Assembly (NCBI GenBank): GCA_963629575.1
Contig: CAVGIM010000001.1
Coordinates: 90,756-154,755 of the forward strand
Length of the DNA stretch: 64,000 nt
Reading direction: 5' to 3'
From: Hallerella sp963629575
GTDB taxonomy: Bacteria; Fibrobacterota; Fibrobacteria; Fibrobacterales; Fibrobacteraceae
A model generated the notes under the pieces. It was not told the DNA's origin. It did not search any database and saw only the letters and a list, made by a program, of their open reading frames with translations. Of the stretch, positions 1-7,908 are shown in pieces. The position numbers and the translations under genes are program-made. Numbering within the stretch: the stretch's first letter is position 1; the number at the start of each line of letters is the position of its first letter.

Positions 1-570
1 GATCCCTGCGATCTTCGCGCAGAGGGCGACCGCCCACGCTCCGGGACTTGGCGTTTCGAGTTCGATGAGATCGACCGGGTATCGCTTGATGAGGCGGAGA
101 GCCGGCGCTATATGCGGAATGGCGAGTTCGCTGTTTGCGTAGCCGAGCTGCTCCATGCTGAAAATGCGAGGCAGGAGAATCACGTAGCCGTTTTCGACGA
201 CGCCGCGCGGTCGCGTATTGAAGGCGTTTCCGGCGAGGGCGGCCTTGTAGCCGTTCTTTCGCATGAACGAGATGACGTGTCGAAGGTTGTTCGCGATGCC
301 GTTTACCTCGTCAAGGTTGTCCGAGTAGAATGCGACGCAAATATCTTCGTCGGAATGTCCCTTTCGCCATTTCTTCAGGAAAAATCGCAAGCGGACAAGC
401 GGAATCAGATTGCGGAGGGCTTCCCACAAGACGATCGGCGGAATCAGGCACGTCCGCAGGTTTCCGGGCGGCTGGTGTCCGAACGAAAAGTATTTCGGAA
501 AAACGCTGGTGACGACCCGTCCAAAAATCGCCGGGCGAGAATCGTACAGGGTGAAATCTTTGTTTGACAT
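1..570 (-). CDS. Glycosyltransferase, GT4-like, N-terminal part (runs off left edge)
   Basis: An open minus-strand frame starts at ATG 568-570 and stays open for 190 codons to the window edge, so only the N-terminal part is visible. The segment DNLDEVNGIANNLRHVISF (about residues 84-102) followed by LETPSPGAWAVALCAKIAG (171-189) matches the layout of the N-terminal Rossmann half of GT4 (GT-B fold) glycosyltransferases such as GDP-mannose-dependent mannosyltransferases: an acceptor-side loop first, then the LxTPxxxG segment. The first 70 residues are an extra basic extension. The C-terminal nucleotide-sugar domain is outside the window, so donor and acceptor are unknown. There is no Shine-Dalgarno; a TATTAT hexamer ends 7 nt before the ATG. 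Confidence 0.72.
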   Translation of the reverse strand, partial: MSNKDFTLYDSRPAIFGRVVTSVFPKYFSFGHQPPGNLRTCLIPPIVLWEALRNLIPLVRLRFFLKKWRKGHSDEDICVAFYSDNLDEVNGIANNLRHVISFMRKNGYKAALAGNAFNTRPRGVVENGYVILLPRIFSMEQLGYANSELAIPHIAPALRLIKRYPVDLIELETPSPGAWAVALCAKIAGI

Positions 571-577
571 TTGCGGA

Positions 578-585
578 ATAATATA
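578..585 (-). promoter_or_regulatory. Putative leaderless -10 element of the left-edge glycosyltransferase
   Basis: On the minus strand the overlapping hexamers TATATT and TATTAT end 9 and 7 nt before the ATG at 570. No Shine-Dalgarno lies between. Transcription 7 nt downstream of the -10 would begin at the start codon itself. Confidence 0.4.
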
Positions 586-712
586 ATTTTTTATTGCGCA
601 TTTTCTTGAAACGTTACAGAATTGACGGCACTTGCGCAAACGCTCCACGCTCCAATTGGGACGAAAGTTCGCGTTTTGCCCTTAAATATCGAGTCGGGCA
701 AACCTCCGCAAG

Positions 713-1075
713 ATGCCGGATTTTTACTCGGGGACGGCGTATGAACGCTTGTTTTTTGTCTCGGAACTAGCTAAATTGACAAAAGAGGAACAGAAAATGA
801 TCGATGAAGCGCAAAAGGCAAAATGGGACGCCGCGGCAATTCGGGAATACGCCATCAAGAGCGGGCGAAAAGAAGGGCGAGAAGAAGGTTTTAAAGAAGG
901 TCTTGCGAAGGGTATGGAAAAAGGAATTCAAAATGGTATTAAAAAGGGAATCCTGGAAGGAAAAAGGCGGAATGCCTGCGAGATGGCAAAATCCTTGCTA
1001 GAACAAGGCGTTTCTGTCGAAATCATCGCCAAGGCTTCCAGGCTTTCCGCGGATGAGATTCGAAACTTGAAATAG
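713..1075 (+). pseudogene. Remnant of Rpn / PD-(D/E)XK nuclease family transposase (C-terminal fragment)
   Basis: The 120-residue frame contains only the C-terminal part of an Rpn-type (TIGR01784-like) protein. It has a MPDFYSGTAYERLFFVSEL segment, a helical stretch, and a KEG-repeat tail (KEGREEGFKEG, KGMEKGIQNGIKKG) typical of this family. Complete members are usually about 250-330 residues and carry the nuclease core before this point. Here a TAA at 683-685 closes the same frame just upstream, and I see no nuclease core in the 140 bp before it. It is best read as a decayed mobile-element-type gene. A short functional product is possible but unsupported. Confidence 0.6.
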
Positions 1076-1113
1076 GCGAGAACGGAAAATGTCGGGTCAA
1101 AAGTTCAAGCGGC

Positions 1114-1809
1114 CTACGCGTTTGCGGGAACGGCGTCTTCGCTGTCTTCCATGTCGTCATCGCGAGAAAGCAATTCATCGCGCCAGTTCCCGAAATGCCT
1201 GTTTACGAACCCCAGGACGATTCCGACAAGAAAGGCCGCGGTAACGGTTCCGATGCCGACGCTTCCGAGCGAATGCAAGAGCAAGGCGCATGCGCCGAGC
1301 GAAACCAGGACCATGGAAATGTCGAATCCGATTTTCACCTTGTGAAACCTGATGCCGGATATTTTGGAAACCGCCATCATGGCGCCTTCTCCGGCGAGCG
1401 GCATCACGCTTGCCGGCATGTAGAAGAATATCCCGATAGCTATCAGGACGACGCTGACCAGGGCGAAGGCGATTCGAATTCCGTAACTCTCTGGCGTAGG
1501 AAGAAAGCTCGCTCCCCAGTTGCAAATCGTGGTAAAATACCCGAAAATCACGCCGACAGCGATCTGCAATAGACTGATTGCCTTGAAGTTCTTTCGCAAC
1601 AGGAGAACTTGCAGCAAGACGAGACCGATGTGGAAGAGAATCGTCGCCTTTCCCATTTCGATGCCCCAGACGCATGTCATCGTGTAGGGAATGCTGCTGA
1701 CAGGGGAAACTCCCAGGTCGGATTTTACCGAAAACGCGATTCCCGCGGTCATGATAAAGAGTCCGACGAAATACATGATCAGGCGGACCCGTAGATTGGA
1801 ATGATTCAA
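1114..1809 (-). CDS. YitT/YczE-type integral membrane protein (DUF6198-like)
   Basis: This is a 231-residue, very hydrophobic protein with about five to six membrane segments. The N-terminus (MYFVGLFIMTAGIAFSVKSDLGVSPVSS) is characteristic of the YczE/YyaS/YitT group: a helix, then a conserved SDLGVSPV-type motif. A second related segment (GEGAMMAVSKISGIRFHKVKIGFDI, about 140-164) suggests an internal repeat. The C-terminus is acidic and cytoplasmic. The frame begins with TTG at 1809, preceded by a CGAGG Shine-Dalgarno-like sequence; Met12 is an alternative start. A TACATTTG element lies at 1833-1840. Substrate is unknown; members have been proposed as small-molecule transporters. It is convergent with the Rpn remnant and upstream of the allophanate hydrolase stop. 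Confidence 0.7.
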   Translation of the reverse strand: MNHSNLRVRLIMYFVGLFIMTAGIAFSVKSDLGVSPVSSIPYTMTCVWGIEMGKATILFHIGLVLLQVLLLRKNFKAISLLQIAVGVIFGYFTTICNWGASFLPTPESYGIRIAFALVSVVLIAIGIFFYMPASVMPLAGEGAMMAVSKISGIRFHKVKIGFDISMVLVSLGACALLLHSLGSVGIGTVTAAFLVGIVLGFVNRHFGNWRDELLSRDDDMEDSEDAVPANA

Positions 1810-1848
1810 GCTGAGCCTCGATTTTTCGGGCGCAAATGTAAAAATAAA

Positions 1849-3615
1849 CTAGCGTACTGGCAATTCTTGTACATCCGGGGAAAATTTTCTCCAGTCTCCA
1901 AGTTCCGAAATATCCCGGGCGGAAAACTTTTCCGGATTTTCGAGGATGGAAGTGTCTCCGATAAATCCGGAAACCGTTCTGCCGTCGGATAGCTTGATTT
2001 TTCCGAAACCGAGTGGAGCCGGAATCCGCGCGACAAATTTTCCGAAATCGGCGGCATCCATTGCGTAGATTTCTACGTAGAAGCTGCTTTTTCCGCCTGC
2101 GACGAGTGCCGGCTTTTGAATTTTTCCGTCGGAAATGGCGAACATTCGGTATTCCGGAGCGGTTCGCGAGCTTTCCAGAAATTCGGCGGAGGAAAGTTCC
2201 CCGTGAAGGGGTTCGCCTTTCAGGTGGGCGCCGCATACGGCAAAGTGAATTCTCGGTTCAAGAAACGGTGCGACCTTTTCTGCGACATCGAGTAATTTGA
2301 AATCGTCGAAGGCCTTGCCGACAACGGTGACGCCGAACGGGAACCTCGCGACTTTGGGGTCGGAACTACTTGCAAAGCCCGCGGGGATTGCAAGGGCGGA
2401 ATAGTCGAGAAGGTTCATGTAGTTCGTGTAATAGCCCAGATTGGAATTGAGCCGTATCGGATCCTTTTCGACTTCTTCCGTTCGGTAAATCGTTCCGGCT
2501 GTCGGCGTGAGAAGAACATCGACCTTGGAAAATTCCCTGTCGGCGATTTTCTTTTTTCTTTGGAGAGAGTGAAATCCGGTGAAGACTTCGGACGGGTGCG
2601 GAATTTTGTTTGGAGCAATGATGGCTCTTGTCACGGGGTGGACGGAATCGGGGTGATCTTCGATGAATTTCCCGACGGCTTCGTAGCGTTCAAATACCCA
2701 TGGGCCTTCGTAGAGCAGGCGTGCCGCTTCCAGAAACGGGGCAAACGAGATGGAGACTTTCTTGCCTCCGGCCTTTTCAAAAATCGAGACGGCTTTCTCG
2801 AACGCCTTTCGAAAGTTCTCGTTTCCAAAGAATTCCAATTCGGAATCTTCTGGAACGCCGAAAGTCCAATGCGTCGGGAGTCTTTCCGCTTTTCCGGTTT
2901 CGATCCACGGGGCGCTTCGGGAATAGTCGTCTTCGATATCTTCCTTGGCGGCAAGGTCCAAAAGGTATCTGGCGTCGGCATTGTCCAAGGCGAAGATCGA
3001 AACGCAGTCCAGGCTTTTGCAGGCGGGGACGACTCCGTTTGTGCTGACAAGTCCGCGTGTCGGTTTCACTCCGACCAGATTGTTGAATGCGGCGGGGACT
3101 CTCCCGGAACCTGCCGTGTCTGTTCCGAGAGAAAAGGAACACAGCCCGTAGGCGAGGGCGGCGGCGGAACCGGAGCTCGAACCACCGGAAATGTAGTCGG
3201 GCGCAAACTTGTTTGGAATGGAACCGTATGGCGAGCGAACCCCGACAAGACCCGTTGCGAACTGGTCCATGTTCGTCTTGCCCAGCGGAATCGCGCCGAG
3301 ATGAATCAGTCGTTCGACGATGAATGCGGATTTTCTTGGCGTATAGGCGAAGTCGGGACATGCGGCGGTCGTCGGCAGGCCTTGCAAGTCGATATTGTCC
3401 TTCACGGCAAACGGTATTCCGTATAGGGGAAGGTCCGCCGGAGAATGTCCTTCCAGCTTTTCCAGACAGGCGTCTAGCTGTTCGGGGGGTGTCCGTGAAA
3501 TCCAGATGGAGTGCGGGGCGTTTTCGATTCGCCTGGAAGCTTCGGCGATGACTTTGCGCGGAGAAAGAGCCCGGTTGCGGTAGGCGTCTAGAAGGGACGA
3601 AATCTTGAAATCCAT
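1849..3615 (-). CDS. atzF: Allophanate hydrolase (amidase-signature family)
   Basis: Hydrolyses allophanate to two CO2 and two ammonium in the cytoplasm, the final step of urea-carboxylase and guanidine-carboxylase pathways. The 588-residue protein has the amidase-signature core, with the triad visible as Lys72 (AVKDNID), Ser146 (GGSSSGS) and Ser170 (TDTAGSGR). The 24-residue Ser-Ser spacing is right for the family. A C-terminal region of about 130 residues (after residue 450) fits the extra AtzF domain. It starts at ATG 3613-3615 behind an AGAGG Shine-Dalgarno. A perfect 29-bp palindrome ends 9 nt upstream of the start, so regulator binding would block transcription or initiation. It is transcribed away from the carboxylase operon but shares its operator type. 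Confidence 0.93.
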   Translation of the reverse strand: MDFKISSLLDAYRNRALSPRKVIAEASRRIENAPHSIWISRTPPEQLDACLEKLEGHSPADLPLYGIPFAVKDNIDLQGLPTTAACPDFAYTPRKSAFIVERLIHLGAIPLGKTNMDQFATGLVGVRSPYGSIPNKFAPDYISGGSSSGSAAALAYGLCSFSLGTDTAGSGRVPAAFNNLVGVKPTRGLVSTNGVVPACKSLDCVSIFALDNADARYLLDLAAKEDIEDDYSRSAPWIETGKAERLPTHWTFGVPEDSELEFFGNENFRKAFEKAVSIFEKAGGKKVSISFAPFLEAARLLYEGPWVFERYEAVGKFIEDHPDSVHPVTRAIIAPNKIPHPSEVFTGFHSLQRKKKIADREFSKVDVLLTPTAGTIYRTEEVEKDPIRLNSNLGYYTNYMNLLDYSALAIPAGFASSSDPKVARFPFGVTVVGKAFDDFKLLDVAEKVAPFLEPRIHFAVCGAHLKGEPLHGELSSAEFLESSRTAPEYRMFAISDGKIQKPALVAGGKSSFYVEIYAMDAADFGKFVARIPAPLGFGKIKLSDGRTVSGFIGDTSILENPEKFSARDISELGDWRKFSPDVQELPVR

Positions 3616-3623
3616 AAATGCCT

Positions 3624-3652
3624 CTACTTTATAAAATCATTTTATAAAGTAG
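3624..3652. promoter_or_regulatory. Operator O1: perfect 29-bp palindrome before allophanate hydrolase
   Basis: Arms CTACTTTATAAAAT (3624-3637) and ATTTTATAAAGTAG (3639-3652) are exact reverse complements around C3638. The site lies 9-37 nt upstream of the allophanate hydrolase ATG and overlaps where its promoter or 5' leader must be. A near-identical palindrome lies at 4809-4837. Not followed by a U-tract, so it is read as a DNA operator rather than a terminator. Confidence 0.8.
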
Positions 3653-3784
3653 CATTAAATTTCAAAAAGAGAGGAAAAAAGATTCTTCCAAAAAATACAC
3701 GCGGCAATCGGCCGGCAAGATACGCACAACTATGTCGCGGTAAACAAATTTTAAGGACAAAAATGTCGCCGAAGATTGAAAAGC

Positions 3785-4771
3785 CTAGACGGAGAGGTCG
3801 ATGCGGTCGATAAAAATTTCCTTTGCCATCTTATACAGTCCGTTGAAGTATTCTTCCTGCAGATTGGTCTTGAAAGCCAGTCGAGGAAGCTGTGGACGGC
3901 GTAAATTCCTTCGCAATTTCTCGCCGAGATTCCGGGCGGAAAGTTCGTTGGCAAATCCTCCCGTAATGACGATGATCGCCGGATCCAGAAAAACGATTGT
4001 CGCGATGAGGACCTGCAAAATATGGGGAAAGGCAATGTCCAGGTTCGTGAACATTTTTGGCATTTCCCGCTGGTTGAAAGAGAAGGGAAATCGGGATAGT
4101 TCGCCGGCGAGATTCGCGCTCCCCCGCAATATCTTCCCGTCGACTAGAAATCCGCCGGCTGGCGGGTTTCCTTTTGGCGCAAAGAGAATGGCGACATTCT
4201 TTTCTTCGCTGTTCTTTTGGGAATATCCCAACGCGATGGCGTTCATGTCGTTTTCGACGAGGATGGGCATTCGGAATATGTCGAACAGTTCTTTGGCGAG
4301 ATTGATTCCGTCTAGTGCGGGAAAATCGCAAAACTCGACGGTTCCATGGCTGATTCCGCCCTGGATTCCGATTGCGACGACGCAAACCTGGGGATGTCTT
4401 TCCACGTTTCGCCGAATAACTCGGCAGAGAGACTTTCTGTCGATGACTTTTTCCCTGGTTTCGCCTTTTGCAAGAGTATTCCCCAATGTGTCGAAAATGC
4501 GGAATCGGATAGTCTGGATGCCGTTTTCGGAAAGGGCGTATAGGCATAGAAACCGGTGCTTCGCGGCATTGTAACGGTAGGACTTTGCGGGGCGACCGCC
4601 GTTAGACGTTCGAAATTTTTCCTCGACGATTTCGCCCTTTTCGAAAAGACTGTTTAAAATGTACCCGCATGTTGCCGAAGTGAGCCCTGTCGCCTTGGAA
4701 AGTTCGGGCTTGGTGATGGATTCGCCTTGCAGCAGGATGCGCTTTATTTTTTCGGTTGAATTGCTTGCCAT
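3785..4771 (-). CDS. ROK-family transcriptional regulator lacking the zinc motif
   Basis: The protein is 328 residues. Residues 1-65 form a winged helix-turn-helix (ITKPELSKATGLTSATCGYIL, then a GGRPAKSYRYN wing) like NagC/Mlc/XylR. The remainder is a ROK sugar-kinase-like domain with IGIQGGIS (134-141), VENDMNAIALGY (172-183) and GKILRGSANLAGELS (212-226). The histidine and CxCGxxGC zinc cluster that normally follow the GE motif are absent: the sequence goes directly to FPFSFNQREMPKMF. At 328 residues it is also shorter than the usual 380-400. It is divergent from the transporter/carboxylase operon, with 198 bp between them, and probably binds the palindromes at 3624-3652 and 4809-4837. The effector is unknown; loss of the zinc site makes ordinary sugar sensing doubtful. 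The regulatory role is inferred from position. Confidence 0.85.
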   Translation of the reverse strand: MASNSTEKIKRILLQGESITKPELSKATGLTSATCGYILNSLFEKGEIVEEKFRTSNGGRPAKSYRYNAAKHRFLCLYALSENGIQTIRFRIFDTLGNTLAKGETREKVIDRKSLCRVIRRNVERHPQVCVVAIGIQGGISHGTVEFCDFPALDGINLAKELFDIFRMPILVENDMNAIALGYSQKNSEEKNVAILFAPKGNPPAGGFLVDGKILRGSANLAGELSRFPFSFNQREMPKMFTNLDIAFPHILQVLIATIVFLDPAIIVITGGFANELSARNLGEKLRRNLRRPQLPRLAFKTNLQEEYFNGLYKMAKEIFIDRIDLSV

Positions 4772-4808
4772 GATTCAAGACTCGCGAAAAAGGTTTACAA
4801 TTTTGTCC

Positions 4809-4837
4809 CAACTTTATAAAATAATTTTAGAAAGTTG
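4809..4837. promoter_or_regulatory. Operator O2: 29-bp palindrome in the divergent regulator/transporter gap
   Basis: Arms CAACTTTATAAAAT (4809-4822) and ATTTTAGAAAGTTG (4824-4837) around A4823 have a single mismatch. The 11-bp core CTTTATAAAAT is identical to that of O1 at 3624. It lies 38 nt upstream of the ROK gene start and about 130 nt upstream of the transporter gene start, which suggests autoregulation plus control of the rightward operon. Confidence 0.78.
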
Positions 4838-4969
4838 TCAATGGATTTTTTTGAAAAAGGAACGAAACCTTGAAAAAACGGGGAAATTCGGAAGAAAAAG
4901 CCGAAACGGCAAAAGTTGGTATCGTTTTTGCTTTTGCTTCCCTCGAACATCCCTTCAAGCGAGGTCTTT

Positions 4970-5953
4970 ATGAAAATGTTCAAGTTGATGACTATCGGTG
5001 CCTTGGCGGTCGCCGCTTCCCTCTATGCGGAAAAGCCGGTTCTGAAAATTGCCTATAGCGATTGGCCCGGCTGGACTGCCTGGGAAATTGCGGACAAAAA
5101 GGGCTTTTTTAAAAAGCACGACGTGAACGTCAAGCTGGAATGGTTTGACTACGGTCCATCGATGGATGCGTTTGCCGCCAAGAAGGTCGATGCGGTCGGC
5201 GTTGCGAATGGGGACGCGATGGTTCTCAATGCGACGGGCGCAAAAAACGTGACGATCCTTATCAACGATTACAGCAACGGAAACGATAAAATTGTCGGCG
5301 CTCCCGGAATTTCCGGCATCAAGGATCTGAAAGGGAAAAAGGTCGGTGTGGAAATCGGCTGCCTTTCCCATGCGCTCCTGATCAATGCGCTTCTGAAAAA
5401 CGGTCTGAAGGAATCCGACGTTACGCTGGTAAACATGCCGACGCATCAAGCGGTGCAAACTCTGGAAAGCGGTGAAGTTTCCGCGGTTGTCGCCTGGGTT
5501 CCCCATTCCGTAAACGCCTTGGAAAAGGTGACGGGTTCCAAGGAACTGTACAGTAGCGCGAACGAACCGGGAATCATCTATGACGTTCTCGCCGTCTCGC
5601 AAGAATCCCTGATGAAGAACAAGGCGGAATGGACTAAAGTCGTCGCCGCGTGGGACGATGTCGTCGCCTACATCAACGATCCGAAGAACAAGGCGGAAAT
5701 GGTCAAGATCCTGGCGGCGCGCGTGGGCGTTCCCGAATCCCAATATGCGAAATTTATCGGGGGAACGCATTTCTTGCGGCTGAGCGAATCGGCGAAATAT
5801 TTCAAGAAAGACGATGGAAGCTACGGGTCGATTTACGGTTCGAGCAAGCGGGTCGATGACTTTTTCGTGAGGAACAAGGTCTATGACAGGCATGTCGATG
5901 TGAATCGCTACATCAATTCGACGTTCACGGAAAACTTCCTGAATGCGAAATAG
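4970..5953 (+). CDS. ABC transporter periplasmic substrate-binding protein, urea-carboxylase type
   Basis: The product is a 327-residue exported protein with a signal peptide (MKMFKLMTIGALAVAASLYA, cleavage near residue 20). It has a type II periplasmic-binding fold of the taurine/nitrate/aliphatic sulfonate class: KIAYSDWPGWTAWEIADKKGFFKKH, then DAFAAKKVDAVGVANGDA and GLKESDVTLVNMPTHQAVQ. Binding proteins of this subtype are known next to urea carboxylase genes (TIGR03427-like). ATG 4970 is chosen over an earlier TTG at 4916 because it follows GCGAGG and begins the signal peptide. It is first in a rightward operon with permease, ATPase and carboxylase genes. The ligand is inferred from context to be guanidine, urea or a related amide. 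Confidence 0.87.
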   Translation: MKMFKLMTIGALAVAASLYAEKPVLKIAYSDWPGWTAWEIADKKGFFKKHDVNVKLEWFDYGPSMDAFAAKKVDAVGVANGDAMVLNATGAKNVTILINDYSNGNDKIVGAPGISGIKDLKGKKVGVEIGCLSHALLINALLKNGLKESDVTLVNMPTHQAVQTLESGEVSAVVAWVPHSVNALEKVTGSKELYSSANEPGIIYDVLAVSQESLMKNKAEWTKVVAAWDDVVAYINDPKNKAEMVKILAARVGVPESQYAKFIGGTHFLRLSESAKYFKKDDGSYGSIYGSSKRVDDFFVRNKVYDRHVDVNRYINSTFTENFLNAK

Positions 5954-5999
5954 TCGATACGGAAAATACAGATAAAGTTGTTCAACCCGGAATCAAGAC

Positions 6000-7064
6000 A
6001 TGAAATCTCCTATAGGTATTCGAAAGGAAATTGGGAAGAAGGGAACGATGATTCTTGCCGTTCTTTCCTTTTTGCTGCCGCTTGCGGTCTGGTGTACAGT
6101 GAGCTATGTCCCGTTTGTTTACCATCCGCTGGTGCACATCACGGATGCGGGAGGGAGCATGTTTTGTGAACCGGGCGATGAAATCGACCGGGAAAACTTT
6201 GCCGAGGAGAACGAAAATCTTCGTGCCGGGGGTGAAAGGGAAATGGAAGGATTTCGGGTGAATCCCGCCTATCTTCCTGCGCCGCATCAGGTGGCGAAGG
6301 CTCTGGTGACGGCTTTTCGGACGCCTCCAAAGCGCGATGGGGACGTTTGGTTCTACGAGAGTATTCTGCATTCGGTGCGAATCGTGTTTCTCGCGTTTTT
6401 CCTGTCGAGCCTGGTAGGGCTTCCGCTTGGAATCTTGAGCGGGTCGATTCCCTTCGTCGAGAAATTGACCGCACCGTTTGTGGAATTTTTCAGGTATTTC
6501 CCGGCTCCGGTCTTTGGGGCGCTTGCCGTTGCGGTGCTTGGAATTAACGACGCTCCGAAAATCGCTATTATCATCATCGGGACTTTCTTTCAGCAGGTTC
6601 CCATGATCGGCGCGACGACGCGGCGTGCGGACCCCGCCTTGACGGAAGCGGCGCGTACGCTTGGGGCGTCTCCGATGCGAGTGCTCTTGAAAGTCATTAT
6701 CCCGGAAATCGCTCCAAAGCTTTACAAGGATATGCGAATCCTTCTGGGATGGGCGTGGACGTATCTGATTGTCGCGGAAGTCGTGGGAACCAGTTCCGGT
6801 ATCACGTGGTTTATCAACCAGCAGGCGAAATATCGAAACTTCGACAATGTCTATGCGGCCATTGTGATTTTGGGAATTATCGGTCTTGGCTGTGACATGA
6901 TTCTTGCAAGGCTCGGAAAGGACCTGTTCGCCTGGGAAGATGGCCGTGTCGCGCTTCTTGGACGCGTTCGCCGGGAACTGATGGGCCCGAAGAACTATGT
7001 GTTCGCGTTTCGTCTGACGGCAGAAGAAAAAGCCATGAAGGAAAAGAACAATGGAAAGCTCTGA
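6000..7064 (+). CDS. ABC transporter permease
   Basis: This is a 354-residue inner-membrane protein. One N-terminal helix (about 17-40) is followed by a periplasmic insert rich in acidic residues (about 45-90), then a BPD_transp_1 domain of five or so helices. The EAA loop is visible at about 216-238 (TEAARTLGASPMRVLLKVIIP), which docks the ATPase. The long insert between helix 1 and the core also occurs in other urea-carboxylase-region permeases. The gene lies 46 bp after the binding protein gene and overlaps the ATPase gene by 14 bp, so the three form one importer. Likely imports the nitrogen substrate of the downstream enzymes. Confidence 0.87.
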   Translation: MKSPIGIRKEIGKKGTMILAVLSFLLPLAVWCTVSYVPFVYHPLVHITDAGGSMFCEPGDEIDRENFAEENENLRAGGEREMEGFRVNPAYLPAPHQVAKALVTAFRTPPKRDGDVWFYESILHSVRIVFLAFFLSSLVGLPLGILSGSIPFVEKLTAPFVEFFRYFPAPVFGALAVAVLGINDAPKIAIIIIGTFFQQVPMIGATTRRADPALTEAARTLGASPMRVLLKVIIPEIAPKLYKDMRILLGWAWTYLIVAEVVGTSSGITWFINQQAKYRNFDNVYAAIVILGIIGLGCDMILARLGKDLFAWEDGRVALLGRVRRELMGPKNYVFAFRLTAEEKAMKEKNNGKL

Positions 7065-7887
7065 AATGATTCTTGAAGCGAAAGATATCGTCAAGGATTT
7101 TCGCGAAAGCGATGGCAGCTTGCGCCGTGTACTGGACGGAATCTCCTTTGGCGTGAGACGTCGTGAATTCCTTTCGATCATCGGTCCTTCGGGATGTGGA
7201 AAATCGACACTGATTCGCATTGCCGCAGGGCTTGAAAATGCAACGTCCGGGGAGTTTTTTCTCGACGGGAAAAAGGTTCTCGGAACCAGTGCGGAACGCG
7301 GAATGGTGTTTCAAAAGTACACGTTGTTCCCTTGGCTCTCGGTAAGGCAAAATGTCCGGTTCGGACTGGAGGCTTCCGGATATGGAAACGACGAGGCGGA
7401 TGCGACCGCTTTGCAATGGTTGCAGATTGTCGGACTGGAAAAATACGCGAACTACTATCCCAGGCAACTCTCCGGCGGTATGCAGCAACGCGTGGCGATC
7501 GCGCGTGCGCTAGCTCCCCAGCCGCGCGTTCTCTTGATGGATGAGCCGTTTGGCGCGCTCGATGCGCAGACGCGTTCCCAGATGCAAAGGTATCTGCTGG
7601 AAGTCTGGAAAAATATCGACATTACGATTCTCTTCGTGACGCATGACCTGGATGAAGCGGTATTCCTGTCGGACAGAATCTTGACGCTCCAGGCAAATCC
7701 GGGAAAGGTTCGGGAACTCGTAAGTGTCGATGTTCCGCGGCCTCGGACTGAAGAGAGCCTCTTCCTTCCGGAATTCATTTCCTTGAGAAAGCATGTCGAG
7801 GCGATGATTCATCCGGCTTCGGAACGAAAGACTTCGAACGAAACTTTCAACATCGTAAACATGGTCGGCAAAAAAAACGCCGGCTGA
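7051..7887 (+). CDS. ABC transporter ATP-binding protein
   Basis: The 278-residue ATPase of the nitrate/taurine importer class has Walker A GPSGCGKST (45-53), Q-loop FQKYTLFPW (87-95), signature LSGGMQQRVAIARAL (140-154), Walker B VLLMDEPFGALD (160-171) and the H-loop VTHDLDEA. All catalytic motifs are intact. It overlaps the permease gene by 14 bp, indicating translational coupling. The C-terminus extends about 30 residues past the usual end of the domain with no recognisable motif. Confidence 0.9.
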   Translation: MESSEMILEAKDIVKDFRESDGSLRRVLDGISFGVRRREFLSIIGPSGCGKSTLIRIAAGLENATSGEFFLDGKKVLGTSAERGMVFQKYTLFPWLSVRQNVRFGLEASGYGNDEADATALQWLQIVGLEKYANYYPRQLSGGMQQRVAIARALAPQPRVLLMDEPFGALDAQTRSQMQRYLLEVWKNIDITILFVTHDLDEAVFLSDRILTLQANPGKVRELVSVDVPRPRTEESLFLPEFISLRKHVEAMIHPASERKTSNETFNIVNMVGKKNAG

Positions 7888-7908
7888 AAACAGACAGAGG
7901 TAAATTCT

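Noticed and set aside
311..601. A 96-codon minus frame beginning MRNKKLYYSANVKQ
   Set aside because: It is out of frame with the glycosyltransferase reading frame, which begins at 570, remains open to the edge and has recognisable family motifs.
3624..3652. Reading the O1 palindrome as a terminator
   Set aside because: It lies directly before an ATG with a Shine-Dalgarno, has no T-run, and recurs at the divergent promoter, so an operator is the better reading.
4838..4969. A guanidine (ykkC-type) riboswitch before the transporter operon
   Set aside because: I looked for the conserved guanidine-I core and for ACGG-ending mini-hairpins of class II. Neither was seen. The region is AT-rich with no strong stem.
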